From contig NC_135504.1 in NCBI RefSeq assembly GCF_052857255.1, positions 136,698,929 to 136,762,928 of the forward strand: a stretch of DNA of 64,000 nucleotides, written 5' to 3'. Shown one piece after another: positions 22,238 to 33,264 of this stretch; the first letter of the stretch is position 1, and every line of letters starts with the position of its first letter. The DNA comes from Amblyomma americanum. Lineage: Eukaryota; Arthropoda; Arachnida; Ixodida; Ixodidae. Under the pieces are notes generated by a model that saw nothing but the letters and a program-made list of their open reading frames with translations, ran no database searches and was not told the DNA's origin. A program made the translations under genes and the position numbers.

Positions 22238-23223
22238 TATATAGAATAACTAGGACTCCCGCCCACAACCATTTCAGCCTATCTGGGTACCTCCAACCTT
22301 TTTTATTTGCGTGTAACTCCAGCCCCTCTTCATCTTTGTTATTGTAGCCGCTATTGTTTCTCAAGTACCATCTTGATATTAGCAGTTCCTAATTCAAGCC
22401 TTCTGCAGGGTTTGGAGGACCTATTTAATTGGATATGAGAACACGTGCACAGGGTGGAAAGCGTGTGATCTAACAGGAAACGCTGAGGCGGCCCCGAGAA
22501 GGACCTTTATTAAGGTTGACAGCCGTTTTGTGCCTCTTCACTTGGCAGCGACGACACATCGTGTGCGGTCCCCATGGTTTTGCCCCAGCTGTCGAAGCAA
22601 TCCTCGGGCTCGACCTTCGACATCTGGTGTTTTTATTTAAAAAACACATGGACCAAAGTCGTGCTGTATTCAGTGCGATCGCCATGTGGTTCCACTGACG
22701 GCGAACAATCATCTATCTACCCCGGCTCTTTGGACAGATTCAGGAAACGACTGAAAAGAACAAAAGTAACGAGCAAACAAGTTAGAACGCAAAGAAACGA
22801 AGGCGCTCTGCGCTAATGCTGTAGCGAGGTCTAATATGTAAAATTTCACGGCTGGCGTCGATTTCTACAAAGCGCGGGTAGTCGCTACGGAAATAAACAA
22901 AGGCGCACTGGAGCTGGGTAAGTCTGCAGCTACAAGCACGAGTTTTTTGTCTCTACCGCCGATTTCCACACCGCGCGATCGTCATAACTTTTCTTGGAAT
23001 TGCTGTTGAAGTTGACAGCGATCATAAAAATTAAGGCCGCCGACTGTAGTGACAGAGGCTTGCCATTGAAAGGAACAAAGCCGTGCACTTTGTCAACAAG
23101 GCAACGAGGCCTAGCACGAGTTTTAGATCCGACTTGGACAAAGCGCGAGACGGCGCGCGCTTCTAACGCTTGCCGACGCAAAGAAACAAAGGCGCGCTGC
23201 GCTGGGATAATGCTGTAGCGAGG
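22238..23223 (-). pseudogene. Unit U2, left-arm copy: relic of a zinc-knuckle exon
   Basis: Inverted counterpart of 23761-24765. On the minus strand about 22470-22760 matches the last exon of the zinc-knuckle gene in element X (39025-39282): the TCGTTTCCTG start after a CAG acceptor, a CACATGGCGAT block aligned with CACGTGGCGAG, and the TGTCGTCGCTGCCAAG block corresponding to CRRC. The His and last Cys of the CCHC knuckle are not kept, and stops occur. Toward 23223 the sequence is made of diverged repeats sharing GCGCCTTTGTTTATTTCCG and GTAGCGAGG-type blocks. Confidence 0.65.
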
Positions 23224-23760
23224 CACTGTAGCGAGGCAATGCTGTAGCGAGGACAGCCGGCGTCGCCATCTGAACCGCCGTCGTGACAGCCACGATGAAG
23301 CGCTTGTCGGGCGTGCACGTTCTCAGTCCCGAGGTAAGGGTTGAACAACGTTTTCGAAAGTTTTCTCGTGCAGAACTCGCCAAATTGCGGCGCTTGTAAC
23401 GTAACTTTTTTTGCAGCATCGTTTCCTGGATGCTTCTGGCGAGCCGATGCTGTCCTTATTTGCCGCGGACCGATACCACGTGGCGAGACGCCGGGGCATC
23501 GACCCCAGTGCGCCTTTGTTCATTTGCAGTGGCAAGTCCAGGGTAAAAGTGGCCACGATAATTCTGCCACTACAATCTGCCCTTTAGGATCGCTATCAGC
23601 TGCAACGGTAAGTCCAGAAGTTCCGACTCGCGCATTGTGGAAATCGCGCCTGGCCTAAGTGTCCAGCATTCACCCAGTGCAGTGCAGCTTTGTTTAATTC
23701 CTTAGAGACTTCTCGCGCTTTGTCGAAATTGACGGCAGCCGTGAAAATTTACATATTAGA
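23224..23760 (+). pseudogene. Spacer of P1 with decayed exon 2 - intron - exon 3 of the zinc-knuckle gene
   Basis: About 23245-23480 matches 38862-39090: end of exon 2, the donor GAG/GTAAGGG, an 83-bp-type intron ending TTTTTTTGCAG, and the start of exon 3 (HRFLDASGEPMLSLF). A one-base insertion in exon 2 (CGTCGTGAC against CGTCTGAC) breaks the frame. Exon 3 departs from the intact copies after about 23500. The rest (23500-23760) consists of diverged repeats like those in U2. This segment is single-copy between the two arms and has no inverted partner inside P1. Confidence 0.7.
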
Positions 23761-24765
23761 CCTCGCTACGGCGTCATCGCAGCGCAGCGCGCCTTTGTGT
23801 GTTTGCGTCGGCAAGCGTTAGAAGCGCGCGCTGTCTCGCGCTTTGTCCAAGTCGGCTCTAAAACTCGCGCTAGGCCTCGTTGCCTGGTTGACAAAGTGCA
23901 CGGCTTTGTTCCTTTCAATGGCAAGCCTCTGTCGCTACAGTCTGCGGCCTTAATTTTTATGATCGTTGTCAGCTTCAACAGCAAGTCCAAGAAAAGTTAA
24001 GGCGATCGCGCGGTGTGGAAATCGGCGCTAGAGGCAAAAAACTCGTGCTTGTAGCTGCAGACTTATACCCAGCTCCAGTGCGCCTTTGTTTATTTCCGTA
24101 GCGACTACCCGCGCTTTGTAGAAATCGACGCCAGCCGTGAAAATTTACATATTAGACCTCGCTACAGCATTAGCGCAGATCGCCTTCGTTTCTTTGCGTT
24201 CTAACTTGTTTGCTCGTTACTTTTGTTCTTTTCAGTCGTTTCCTGAATCTGTCCAAAGAGCCGGGCTAGGTGGATGATTGTTCGCCGTCAGTGGAACCAC
24301 GTGGCGATTGCACTGCATACAGCACGACTTTGGTCCATGTGTTTTTTAAATAAAAACATCAGATGTCGAAGGTCGTGCCCGAGGATTGCTTCGACAGCTG
24401 GGGCAAAACCATGGGGACCGCACACGCTGTGTCGTCGCTGCCAAGTGAAGAGGCAGAAAACGGCTGTCAACCTTAATAAAGGCCCTTCTCGGGGCCGCCT
24501 CAGTGTTTCCTGGCAGATAGCACGCTTTCCACCCTGTGCACGTGTTCTCCTCATTTCCAATTAAATAGGTCCTTCAAACACTGCAGAAGGCTTGAATTAG
24601 GAACTGCTAATATCAAGATGGTACTTGAGAAACAATAGCGGCTACAATAACAAAGATGAAGAGGGGCTGGAGTTACACGCAAATAAAAAAGGTTGGAGGT
24701 ACCCAGATAAGCTGGAATGGTTTCGGGCCGGAGTCCTAGTTATTCTATATAAGACTCAAATAATG
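23761..24765 (+). pseudogene. Unit U2, right-arm copy: relic of a zinc-knuckle exon
   Basis: About 24235-24564 aligns with the last exon of the X gene: acceptor-like TTTTCAG followed by TCGTTTCCTGAATCTGTCC, the LFAVSG/CACGTGGCGATTG block, AGATGTCGAAGGTC, and CRRC at 24431-24442. The knuckle reads CRRCQVKRQKTAVN, so the His and third Cys are lost, and an early TAG is present. The upstream part (23761-24200) holds diverged direct repeats: the GAAAATTTACATATTAGACC block occurs at about 23738 and 24138. The CR1-like element follows at 24770. Confidence 0.65.
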
Positions 24766-24769
24766 CATA

Positions 24770-26043
24770 CTCAGCGTTTATCAAGGTTTTTGTAGAAATA
24801 TATAAAGAACATTAAGCAGTCTAAACGAATAAGAGAACCATGGATCACGCCAGAGCTCAGGAGAATGATAAAGAGCAAAAACAAGTACCATGCCTTTTTA
24901 AATAATCGCTCTCTAGAATCTCTTATTAAAAAAAACAAGAAATAATTTAAATGCTGAGCTTAAGCGTGCTAAGATTGTGTATCTTCAAAAACTGTTCTCT
25001 GATGTTAGAATGAAAGATTCAGACGCTGTGTGGAAGGTTGTAAATAACTTGTTACGTGGCAATACGAAAAATGCGCCAGCTCAACGAATAATCTATAAGG
25101 GCTCTGAATTATCCGGTCAGGCTCTTGCTGGTCATTTAAAGAGCGATTTTTTAACTACCCATTTACCTATGATGCATCTACCTGAAGTTCCTTCATCTTG
25201 TAGCCCTTTCGAAAGCCTTTTCCTTGAGCCCACCAATGAGACCTTTATGAATTTGAATAATAGCAAAGCCTTAGATGTTGACAATATTCAGATAAAACCA
25301 GTCAAATATGTACTATCATATATTGCACTTGTGCTTGCATACATCTTCAATTTGTTAACTGAAACGGGAGTTTACCCGGAAGAAATGAAGAAAGCAAGAG
25401 TGACAGTTGTGTTAAAGGGGGAGATAAAGATGTCGTGTCCAATTATAGACCAATATCTGTGATTCCAGTCTTTTCAAAGGGCTTGGAATAAGTAATCTTT
25501 TCTCGTGTAGTGAACTTTTTTAATGCAAAACAAATCCTGTGTGATGCTCAATTGGGCTTCCGAAGGGGAAAGTCGACGGAAACGGCTTTGTTATCACTTA
25601 CGGAATGTATCCTGCAAAACAATGGAGCAGGTATTCTCACTGTCGGACTGTTCATTGATTTTAGTAAGGCTTTCGATTCCATAAACCATCAAATTTTAAC
25701 TCATAAACTTTCTCAAAACGGAGTTCGTGGAACACCTTTAGACCTCATGAAATCATACCTGCAAAATCGAAAACAATCTGTCTATATCCCCAACCATCAG
25801 TATTCTTTTCTGGCGGTACGAAATGGTGTGCCTCAAGGCAGCATTCTGGGCCCGATGCTTTTTAACATCTATATAAATGACATTGTGCATATTTATGACA
25901 AAGCGAAATTTATTATATACGCCGATGATAGCAGTTTACTAATCCCTGGTCACGACATAAACAAGTTAATTGAAGAGTGCAACGTAATCCTTACGAAACT
26001 ATAGAACTGGTCCTCTTCTAATTGCCTCCAAATAAACCCTACA
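24770..26043 (+). pseudogene. CR1-like non-LTR retrotransposon, right-arm copy, 5' part
   Basis: Plus-strand homologue of 13430-14678. The segment before RT (24977-25462) runs into a frameshift near 25430 and RT continues at 25510-26004 with FIDFSKAFDS, NGVPQGSILGP and IIYADDSSLL all present. The frame ends with TAG where the left arm has GAG (ILTKLEN). It is cut at 26043 by the RTE insertion; the remainder resumes at 28918. Confidence 0.85.
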
Positions 26044-28907
26044 ATTGGTTTGATCCGGACAGGCCGCCATTGGAATCTGAACCTGGACACGTTTAACGCT
26101 AGAACTTTAGCTAGTGAGGCTAGCCTAGCAGTGCTGTTCGAGGAACTAGCGGGAATTAAATGGGATGTGATAGGGCTTAGCGAAGTTAGGAGGACAGGTG
26201 AGGCGTATACAGTACTAAAGGACGGACACATACTGTGCTATCGCGGGTTAGAGGATAGACGAGAACTAGGTGTGGGTTTCCTCATTAATAAGGATATAGC
26301 TGGCAACGTAGAGGAGCTCTACAGTATTAACGAGAGGGTAGCAGCTATAGTAATTAGGCTGAATAGGAGGTACAAGCTGAAAGTGGTGCAGGCCTACGCA
26401 CCCACATCCAGCCATGATGACCAGACCGTTGAAAGCTTCTATGAGGACGTAGAATCAGCAATGAATAAAGTAAAATCGCAGTACACTGTACTGATGGGTG
26501 ACTTCAATGCGAAGGTGGGCAAGAAGCAGGCTGACGACCACGCGGTAGGTGACTATGGGATAGGCTCTAGAAATAGCAGGGGAGAGTTATTAGTCGAATT
26601 CGCGGATAGAAATAATTTACGGATCATGAATACCTTCTTCCGCAAACGAGAAAACAGGAAGTGGACCTGGAAGAGCCCCAATGGTGAGATTAAAAATGAA
26701 ATCGACTTCATACTATGCGCTAAACCTGGCATCATTAAGGATGTGGCCGTCCTCGGAAGGGTGCGTTGCAGCGACCATAGAATGGTAAGGTCTAGAATTC
26801 GCTTAGACTTGAAGAGGGAACGGAAGAAGCTAGCGAAGAAGAAGACCATTAACGAGTTAGCCGTAAGAGGGAAAGCACAGGAGTTTAGGATAGCGCTGCA
26901 AAACAGATACTCGGCTTTAACTGAGGAAGATGATCTTAATGTTCATTCAATGCACGATAACCTGACATCAATAATTACGGAGTGCGCAGTAGAAGTAGGC
27001 GGTAGGACAGTTCGAAAAGATACCGGGAAGCTATCTCAGGTGACGAAAGATCTGATTAAGAAGCGCCAAAACATGAAGCCATCTAACACTACCGATAGAA
27101 TAGAACTAACGGAGCTATCAAAGTTAATAAATAAGCGCAAGGTAGCCGACATAAGGAAGTTTAATATGGAGAGAATCGAGCATGCTATAAAGAACGGAGG
27201 TAGCCTAAAAACAGTGAAGAGGAAACTAGGCATAGGTAAAAACCAGATGTATGCATTAAGAGACAAGCAGGGCAATGTCATTAGCAATATGGATAAGATA
27301 GTTAACGTAGCCGAAGAGTTCTACACAGACCTGTACAGTAGCCAATGTAATCAGAGCGCTAATGAGAAAGACAGCAGTGCACAGCAATGCGTCATCCCGC
27401 CAGTAATGAAAGATGAAGTAAAGAAAGCCTTAGAAGCAATGAAAAGGGGAAAAGCAGCTGGGGAGGATCAGGTAACAGCAGATCTGTTGAAGGATGGAGG
27501 GGACATCGTGCTAGAGAAACTAGCCACCCTGTATACGCAATGCCTTATGACCTCGACTGTACCAGAAGCTTGGAAGAATGCAAACATTATCTTAATTCAT
27601 AAGAAGGGAGACGCCAAGGACTTGAAAAATTACAGGCCGATCAGCTTACTATCCGTTGCCTACAAAGTATTTACTAAGGTAATCGCTAATAGAGTCAGGG
27701 CAACGTTAGACTTTAATCAACCAAATGATCAGGCAGGCTTTCGTAAAGGATATTCTACAATAGATCATATTCACACTATCAATCAGGTGATAAAGAAATG
27801 CGCAGAATATAACCAACCTCTATATATAGCTTTCATTGATTACGAGAAAGCATTCGACTCAGTGGAAACCTCAGCAGTCATACAGGCATTGCGTAATTAG
27901 GGGGTAGAAGAGCCTTATGTCAAAATACTGGAAGATATATATAGCAACTGCACAGCTACTATAGTCCTCCATAAAGTCAGCAATAAAATTCCAATAAGGA
28001 AGGGCGTCAGGCAAGGAGACACGATCTCGCCAATGCTGTTCACCGCATGTTTGCAGGAGGTATTTCGAGGCCTGAATTGGGAAGAGTTGGGAATAAGAAT
28101 AAATGGAGAATACCTAAATAATCTGCGATTTGCTGATGACATTGCCTTGCTGAGTCACTCAGGAGGTGAACTGCAAATCATGATCAACGAGTTAGACAGG
28201 CAGAGCAGATCGATGGGTCTAAAAATTAACATGCAGAAAACCAAGGTAATGTTCAACAGCCTAGCAAGGGAACAACAGTTCACAATTGGCAGCGAGAGCC
28301 TAGAAATGGTGCCGGAATACGTCTACTTAGGGCAGGTAGTGACAGCTGATCCGGATCATGAGAGGGAGATAACTAGAAGGATAAGAATGGGGTGGAGCGC
28401 ATATGGCAAATTCTCGCAGATCATGAGTGGCAGTTTACCAATTTCCCTCAAGAGGAAAGTGTACAACAGCATAATCTTACCGGTACTCACCTACGGGGCA
28501 GAAACGTGGAGGCTAACGAAAAGAGTTCAGCTTAAGTTAAGGACAACGCAGCGAGCCATGGAAAGAAAAATGATAGGTGTAACGTTAAGAGATCGGAAGC
28601 GGGCAGAGTGGGTGAGGGAACAAACACGGGTTAATGACATCCTAGTCGAAATCAAGAGAAAGAAATGGGCTTGGGCAGGGCATGTAATGCGAAGGCAAGA
28701 TAACCGCTGGTCTTTAAGGGTAACGGAGTGGGTTCCAAGAGAAAGTAAGCGTAGCAGGGGGCGGCAGAAGGTTAGATGGGCGGATGAGATTAAGAAGTTT
28801 GCAGGCAAAGGGTGGATGCAGCTGGCAAAGGATAGGGTTAATTGGAGAGACATGGGAGAGGCCTTTGCCCTGCAGTGGGTGTAGTAGGGCTGATGATGAT
28901 GATGATG
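26044..28907 (+). mobile_element. RTE-clade non-LTR retrotransposon with 10-bp target-site duplication
   Basis: Flanked by AAACCCTACA at 26034-26043 and 28908-28917. The left P1 arm (about 13393-13410) shows the uninterrupted target. The 3' end is a (GAT)n run (28891-28907), the short-repeat tail usual for RTE elements. The 5' end lies in the extreme N-terminus of the ORF, and no ATG precedes the endonuclease, so it is slightly 5'-truncated. With only one stop codon it is the best preserved non-LTR element in the window. Confidence 0.95.
26050..28884 (+). pseudogene. RTE ORF: APE endonuclease and reverse transcriptase, single internal stop
   Basis: One reading frame of 945 codons. APE-type endonuclease comes first, with LSEVRRTGE (catalytic Glu), MGDFNAKVG and a CSDHRMV end. 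A basic linker follows (about residues 250-450), then RT with NYRPISLLSV, AGFRKGYSTIDH, FIDYEKAFDSV, GVRQGDTISP and LRFADDIALL, and the C-terminal thumb with YGAETWRLTK and RQDNRWSLRVTEWVP. The only disruption is TAG at 27898-27900, between FDSV and GVRQGD; the frame is the same on both sides. The enzyme nicks target DNA and copies its own RNA there. The stop splits the RT, so this copy should not make a full protein. Confidence 0.95.
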
Positions 28908-28917
28908 AAACCCTACA

Positions 28918-29600
28918 AAGACTAAGGTAATAAATTTCCGTGCAAGGAACAAGCTAGTCGAACTACAACGCGCTCCTAAATACGCAGGTCAAGAAATTCA
29001 AATTGTAGACAGCCACAAAATCCTTGAAGTTACTTTCTCATCGCATCTCAGGTGGGATCGACATGTGGAAAATATTTGCAAAAAGCTCTCTTCAGTAGCA
29101 GGTGTTCTGACACGATGTCGATGGCTCCTTCCCACTCACGTGAAAATTCATAATTATCATGCTCTTTTCGGTTCCGTGACTCTGTTTGGGCAACCACCAC
29201 AAAAACAAATGTGACAAAAATACAGGTTCTGCTGAAGAAAATGATCCGCTGCATTGCAAACCTTCCTTATCTCTCTCCAACGCAAACTGCTTTTAGAAAT
29301 TATAACATAATTCGTTTTGAACATATATGTTTTTCGCATTTTGAGGTTCTTTTACCATTCTTCTCCTGCTTATAGAGATTTCTTAATACGTACTACACAT
29401 TTAAGCACCGCTTCGAATCGACTCTACACATGAAATACCGATCTCTGGTGTATTCCATATTTTCGAATTAGTTATAAACTACAAACGCTTGAACACAATT
29501 TACCGACCACTCTCAATAAGTACAAAGTTTTGGACAGTGTTAAACCAAGCGAGTTAAAAATGTATTTTGTTAATATATAGCCAGGTTGCATTTTATGTTC
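28918..29600 (+). pseudogene. CR1-like non-LTR retrotransposon, right-arm copy, 3' part
   Basis: Continues the CR1-like element after the RTE. It covers the RT thumb (AGQEIQIVDSHKIL, RWDRHVENICKKLSS) and the C-terminus, ending at TAG near 29578. Several frameshifts occur (29100-29350). The following 29600-29733 (GTGCCATGTATGCC to GTTTTCATTGCA) is its 3' untranslated end and is also found in the left arm at 11641-11776. Confidence 0.8.
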
Positions 29601-29773
29601 CTCTGTTGTCTGCCGGTGCCATGTATGCCTATTGAGTGTTTCTTTTCTCTTTATTTTTCTCGGGTCTTCTCTTTGTTTTCATGCGTCTGTAAACTATTGT
29701 TAGTGAGCATACATGCTCATTGTTTTCATTGCATTTAATCTTTATGTCACTTGCTTTGTTGTTTTTGTGTTTG

Positions 29774-29778
<5 letters not shown>

Positions 29779-29855
<77 letters not shown>
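29779..29855. repeat. (AT)n microsatellite
   Basis: About 77 bases of uninterrupted AT dinucleotide, directly beyond the ribozyme end of PLE1. A similar tract at 37533-37609 lies beyond the ribozyme-like end of another PLE, so the tract seems tied to PLE 3' ends or their preferred targets. Confidence 0.95.
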
Positions 29856-29859
<4 letters not shown>

Positions 29860-29890
29860 GAGATAGAGAGAGAGATTTAAGAGAAGTTGG

Positions 29891-29959
29891 CACTTCTACA
29901 GCGACACCTTTATTTATCAACGTTTCGACCGCGGTGCGGTCTTCTTCAGCACTGTAGTG
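29891..29959 (-). ncRNA. Type I hammerhead ribozyme of a Penelope-like element
   Basis: On the minus strand the order is: stem I 5' strand with CTACAG, core CTGAAGA (CUGANGA, 29943-29949), stem II GACCGC/GCGGTC (6 bp, loop ACC), core GAAAC (from 29926), a very short stem III with an AT-rich loop, cleavage triplet GTC, then stem I 3' strand GCTGTAG. All conserved core positions of a minimal type I hammerhead are present. Hammerheads with a reduced stem III are known from terminal repeats of PLEs, and this one lies at the end of PLE1 on the same strand. It could self-cleave PLE transcripts. Confidence 0.85.
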
Positions 29960-30039
29960 GTATCGCGTCAAATGAACGTTTTAAGTTTGTGAGCTGCAGA
30001 GGAGGGCAAATGGAGTGTAACAAGCAAATAGCAACAACA

Positions 30040-31490
30040 GTTCAAAAAATTGAACAAAAAAGTAAAAAAAATAAAGATAGGGTGTGGGGAGCAGACAGGG
30101 ACAAGATTGGGGGAGGAAGCAAAAAATAGAAAGAAAAAAAGAGGGGGAACTATTATATTAAGGAAGGACGGGTTAAAAAAAGGAGGTGGCGAAACGAGAG
30201 AAAGGGAGAGGAAGACGGTGCCCGCGATATGGGCAGCGCGGCAACCACAGGCGTACGAAAGCAAAACGTACAAACAAGACACAAACAAAATGCACAAACA
30301 CAAAGATGGGCGCCGCTGCGCAAATGACACTGGCAGCGACGAACAGGCCAAACCAGGCGCCTTTTGGGGGGTCTCACTAATTTCCGGTGAGCCGAGGGCT
30401 AGAACGTTAAGGAAGGAGTGGGCTGCGTTAACGAGCACATGTGTAATAACTTACTCAGGGGGTCTGGGTTTCACTGAACGGTGCACCCCTCTCCCTGGGC
30501 GGGTCGTTGAACCGACTTCGTCGGGAATACTTGGTTGTAGTGGAGGAGGGCTGGGCTAGCTGTGTACAAAGATTTCAAATTGTGGGAAAAAAGTAAGGAA
30601 AGAACGTCAAAGCTTATCAATACTGCACGAGGCAGGATAGTGTAAGGAGGGGTATGATTGCCTGGGATATACACTAGGAGTTATAAAGGGTATATCTGAG
30701 TTAGCCAATTAACGAGAGGTGCAGTATTATTTTGTTTGGAGGTCGTGAATAAAAGAAAGGATACCAGGCTTTTCGTTAAGACATTCTTGAATAGTATTAA
30801 ACTTGCGGATAAAATAGAATTCACGTTGTTCACGTTCTCACCTATTTTTGAAGCCCCCTTAATAATTGTTACTTTTAGTTGGTCAAATGGGTGTCCTTCT
30901 GAGTTTACATGCTTGGATAGGGGAAGATTGGGGAGAGACTTGGTGTGTGCTCGGTGGTTGTTAAATCGAATGCGGAATGCAATGTTTGTCTCTCCTATGT
31001 ATTGCTGGTTACACACAGTGCATTCAAGAAGGTAAATAAAGTTTGATGAGGTGCTGTCAAACTTGGCATTGATTGAATGCTGGAAAACTGACCTCGTACT
31101 AGTTGCGGAACACGGAGTCTTCATGTGCTTGCAAACTTTGCAGCGACCTTTACCACAGGGCTGGCATCCATATTTTGGGGTTTTGTGTTCCTTGGAGTGG
31201 ACTAGATGGTTCTGAATGTTTTTGGCACGCCTGTAAATCACGCGGCGTGCTCATGTAAATATTTTCGATAGTCGTTGACTTTGCTGGAGAATATTAAAGT
31301 GCTTATTAAGAATTCTGTTTATGTTCGGTGCGTTACTGTTAAATGTGAGAATAAGGTTTGTAGTGTAATCATTTCGGTTATCTCTTCGGTGCCCCTGGAG
31401 TATTTGACTACGGTTCAGATTTGAACCTGTGCTTATGGCGTCATCAATAAAACAACGTGGATAGCGCTGCGTTAAGAGCACGTAAACATT
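30040..31490 (-). pseudogene. Penelope-like element PLE1, right-arm copy
   Basis: Minus strand: linker (31251-31481, open through the position that is a stop in the left arm), Cys-rich motif CQPCGKGRCKVCKH, then GIY-YIG with FIYLLECTVCNQQYIGET and RIRFNNHRAH (30681-31241). After VTIIKGASK a frameshift replaces the REREQRE...FIHKFNT end seen in the left arm. The 3' untranslated region runs from 30680 to 30040. The RT domain is absent. The two arms have therefore decayed independently: one by a stop in the linker, one by a frameshift in the nuclease. Confidence 0.85.
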
Positions 31491-33250
31491 TTTAATGGTT
31501 TTTTATACGTATATGTAAACATTTTTTTTGCTTGAAGTGCGTTTGTCGTGTACTGCCATTTCAGAGGCACTTGGGCCCAGTCAAGCTGCTTTTTAGCAGC
31601 TTTTAGCACTTGCATCTCTGTAGTATGTAACTTGCATTTTGTAAAAATGAAATGAAATTGCATTTGGAAGAGAAAGACAAGGTTTCATTTTGCAGTGTAA
31701 GCTTGCGTCTCTAGAATGAACAGAGAACGTTGCCTCACACTGCTTGGGCCTGTCGTTTGACCCCTCGTTGACCGCACGGAAAAAAAGGGACCTCTCTAGG
31801 AAACTATTTGCGGGATCTTTCCTCTGCTTCACGAGGGGAGGGGGAGTGGAAGGGGGTTGATGGCCTCCCCTTTGTCGGGTTCGCCGCGACACGCGACGCA
31901 CGACGGACAAGACGACGAAAGGAAGCGGGGAAAGCTGCCTTTCCGAAATTAACCGTGACTTGCAGGTGCCTATAGCTGTGTTTGGATTCCAGGGAAGTAG
32001 CAGCCGACCTCTGAATCCTCCTCGCCCATTCTCAAGGGGCTCCGCGTGCCATGTCGCCATGTGCGGTGAAGAGAGCAGTGGGCAGAGTTTAAATTAAACA
32101 AGTATGAAGCTATACAATGAAGCCAATTACAGACAGCTAGAGGAATTTCAAGAGCATGCTGTGTGATGCTAGTTATCTCAGTGAAAACTAATGCAGCCAA
32201 CAATAATTTCGTATTTTTTTTACCGAACAGACATGAAAGGTCTGAAGATGAATTAGTACCAAACACATCGGTGCATCAGTTGTGATGCCTGGAAAAAGTT
32301 GTACCAACATATAGATGCCCATGTCGTGATAATCAGGAATACTGAAGAATTAAGGAAAATTAAAACATTTTTTTTAGTTCGGGCTCACACACCTGCTACA
32401 AACATCTTTATACGTAGCAATTTAAATGACTCTGTAGAAAGCTTTTTGGGTAAAAAGTACAGTATGACAGAAAGGAGCCTTTAGGAAATGCACTGTGTAG
32501 AAATAGCCACACCAATTCCATGTCATCGTTCGATAAATGTAACAAATACCGCGCAAAGAAGCTTGCTGCATGGTATAGTTGCAAGTTACTGGTTGCAGAC
32601 CGCTCTGCAGTCACTGGACTGTGATTGTGTATGTACTGCATGACAGTGCGTGGATAGCAAATCAGTTAACCAACAAAGAGATGCTTGTTCATATCGTTTA
32701 CCACACATATAAACATCATCAATGAAACAGGATGCTATGTGTAACTTTTTGACGTGTTCCTTTTTGGCAGCCTCTAAAAATGTTTCCGCCTAAATGAGCT
32801 GGCTTGTTTTGCAACAATATAACCACGGGACTGCTGTAAATTGCCACATTTTCAAATTGTATGAAAATCATTGCATGAGAGTGGTCACAATCCAATCCTG
32901 TTTCTTGAAGGTCCCGTTGCTTTGTTGGCAATGCTTGGACAACCATGGCCAGCTTTCCGCATTCATGTGCACAGGGTATGCCCATTACGTGCATGCCTTT
33001 CCACCTAGTAATGGCTTACATTGCAAACAGACAAAAAACACATAGAGCACAAGTACAGATAGTGTTTGTAGTCCACACTCTTCTTCTTCAACTCAGTAAA
33101 TATGGCACATACCCACGCGGGGGGATTGGCCAAGGTACAGTGGAGATTTGCCAATGAAGTATTTGCACGGGGAAAAAAAAGACGTGAGGCGGCGGCGTAG
33201 AAGACTGAATCAAGATAAAGATAGGAAAATTCAATTAAATTTAAGAAATA
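31491..33250 (-). repeat. Unknown repeat U1, copy 2
   Basis: Reverse complement of 8401-10180, colinear over its length. The short frames differ from copy 1 (for example a 91-codon frame at 32719-32994 is stopped in the left arm), which argues against coding. Family unknown. Confidence 0.6.
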
Positions 33251-33264
33251 TGATTTACCAGGAA

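Larger units (their letters stand above)
8258..23223. repeat. Left arm of giant inverted repeat P1
   Basis: The reverse complement of 23761-33406 matches this arm in colinear order. The shared order is I-element 3' end, unknown repeat U1, PLE with GIY-YIG, CR1-like reverse transcriptase, and zinc-knuckle-exon relic U2. Two insertions are private to this arm: Gypsy 14683-22233 and a non-LTR fragment 11777-12720. Removing them leaves about 6.5 kb, the same as the right arm without its own private insertion. A sample comparison (10441-10640) shows 13 mismatches in 200 bases, so the duplication is not recent. Outer limit near 8258, inner limit near 23223. Confidence 0.9.
29734..30039 (-). repeat. 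Terminal segment of PLE1, retained only in right arm
   Basis: 306 bp absent from the left arm, where GTTTTCATTGCA joins directly to GTTCAAAAAATTG. In minus sense it runs from the PLE1 3' untranslated region through a hammerhead ribozyme (29891-29959) into a purine/pyrimidine run and an (AT)n tract (29779-29855). Because PLE1 sequence upstream of this point is in both arms, loss in the left arm is more likely than gain here. Confidence 0.75.

Noticed and set aside
29779..29855. AT tract as a replication origin or promoter
   Set aside because: A pure dinucleotide microsatellite beside a PLE end; no initiator or TATA context.
32719..32994. Conserved small protein in repeat U1
   Set aside because: The other two copies carry stops and indels in the same stretch, so no coding constraint is visible.
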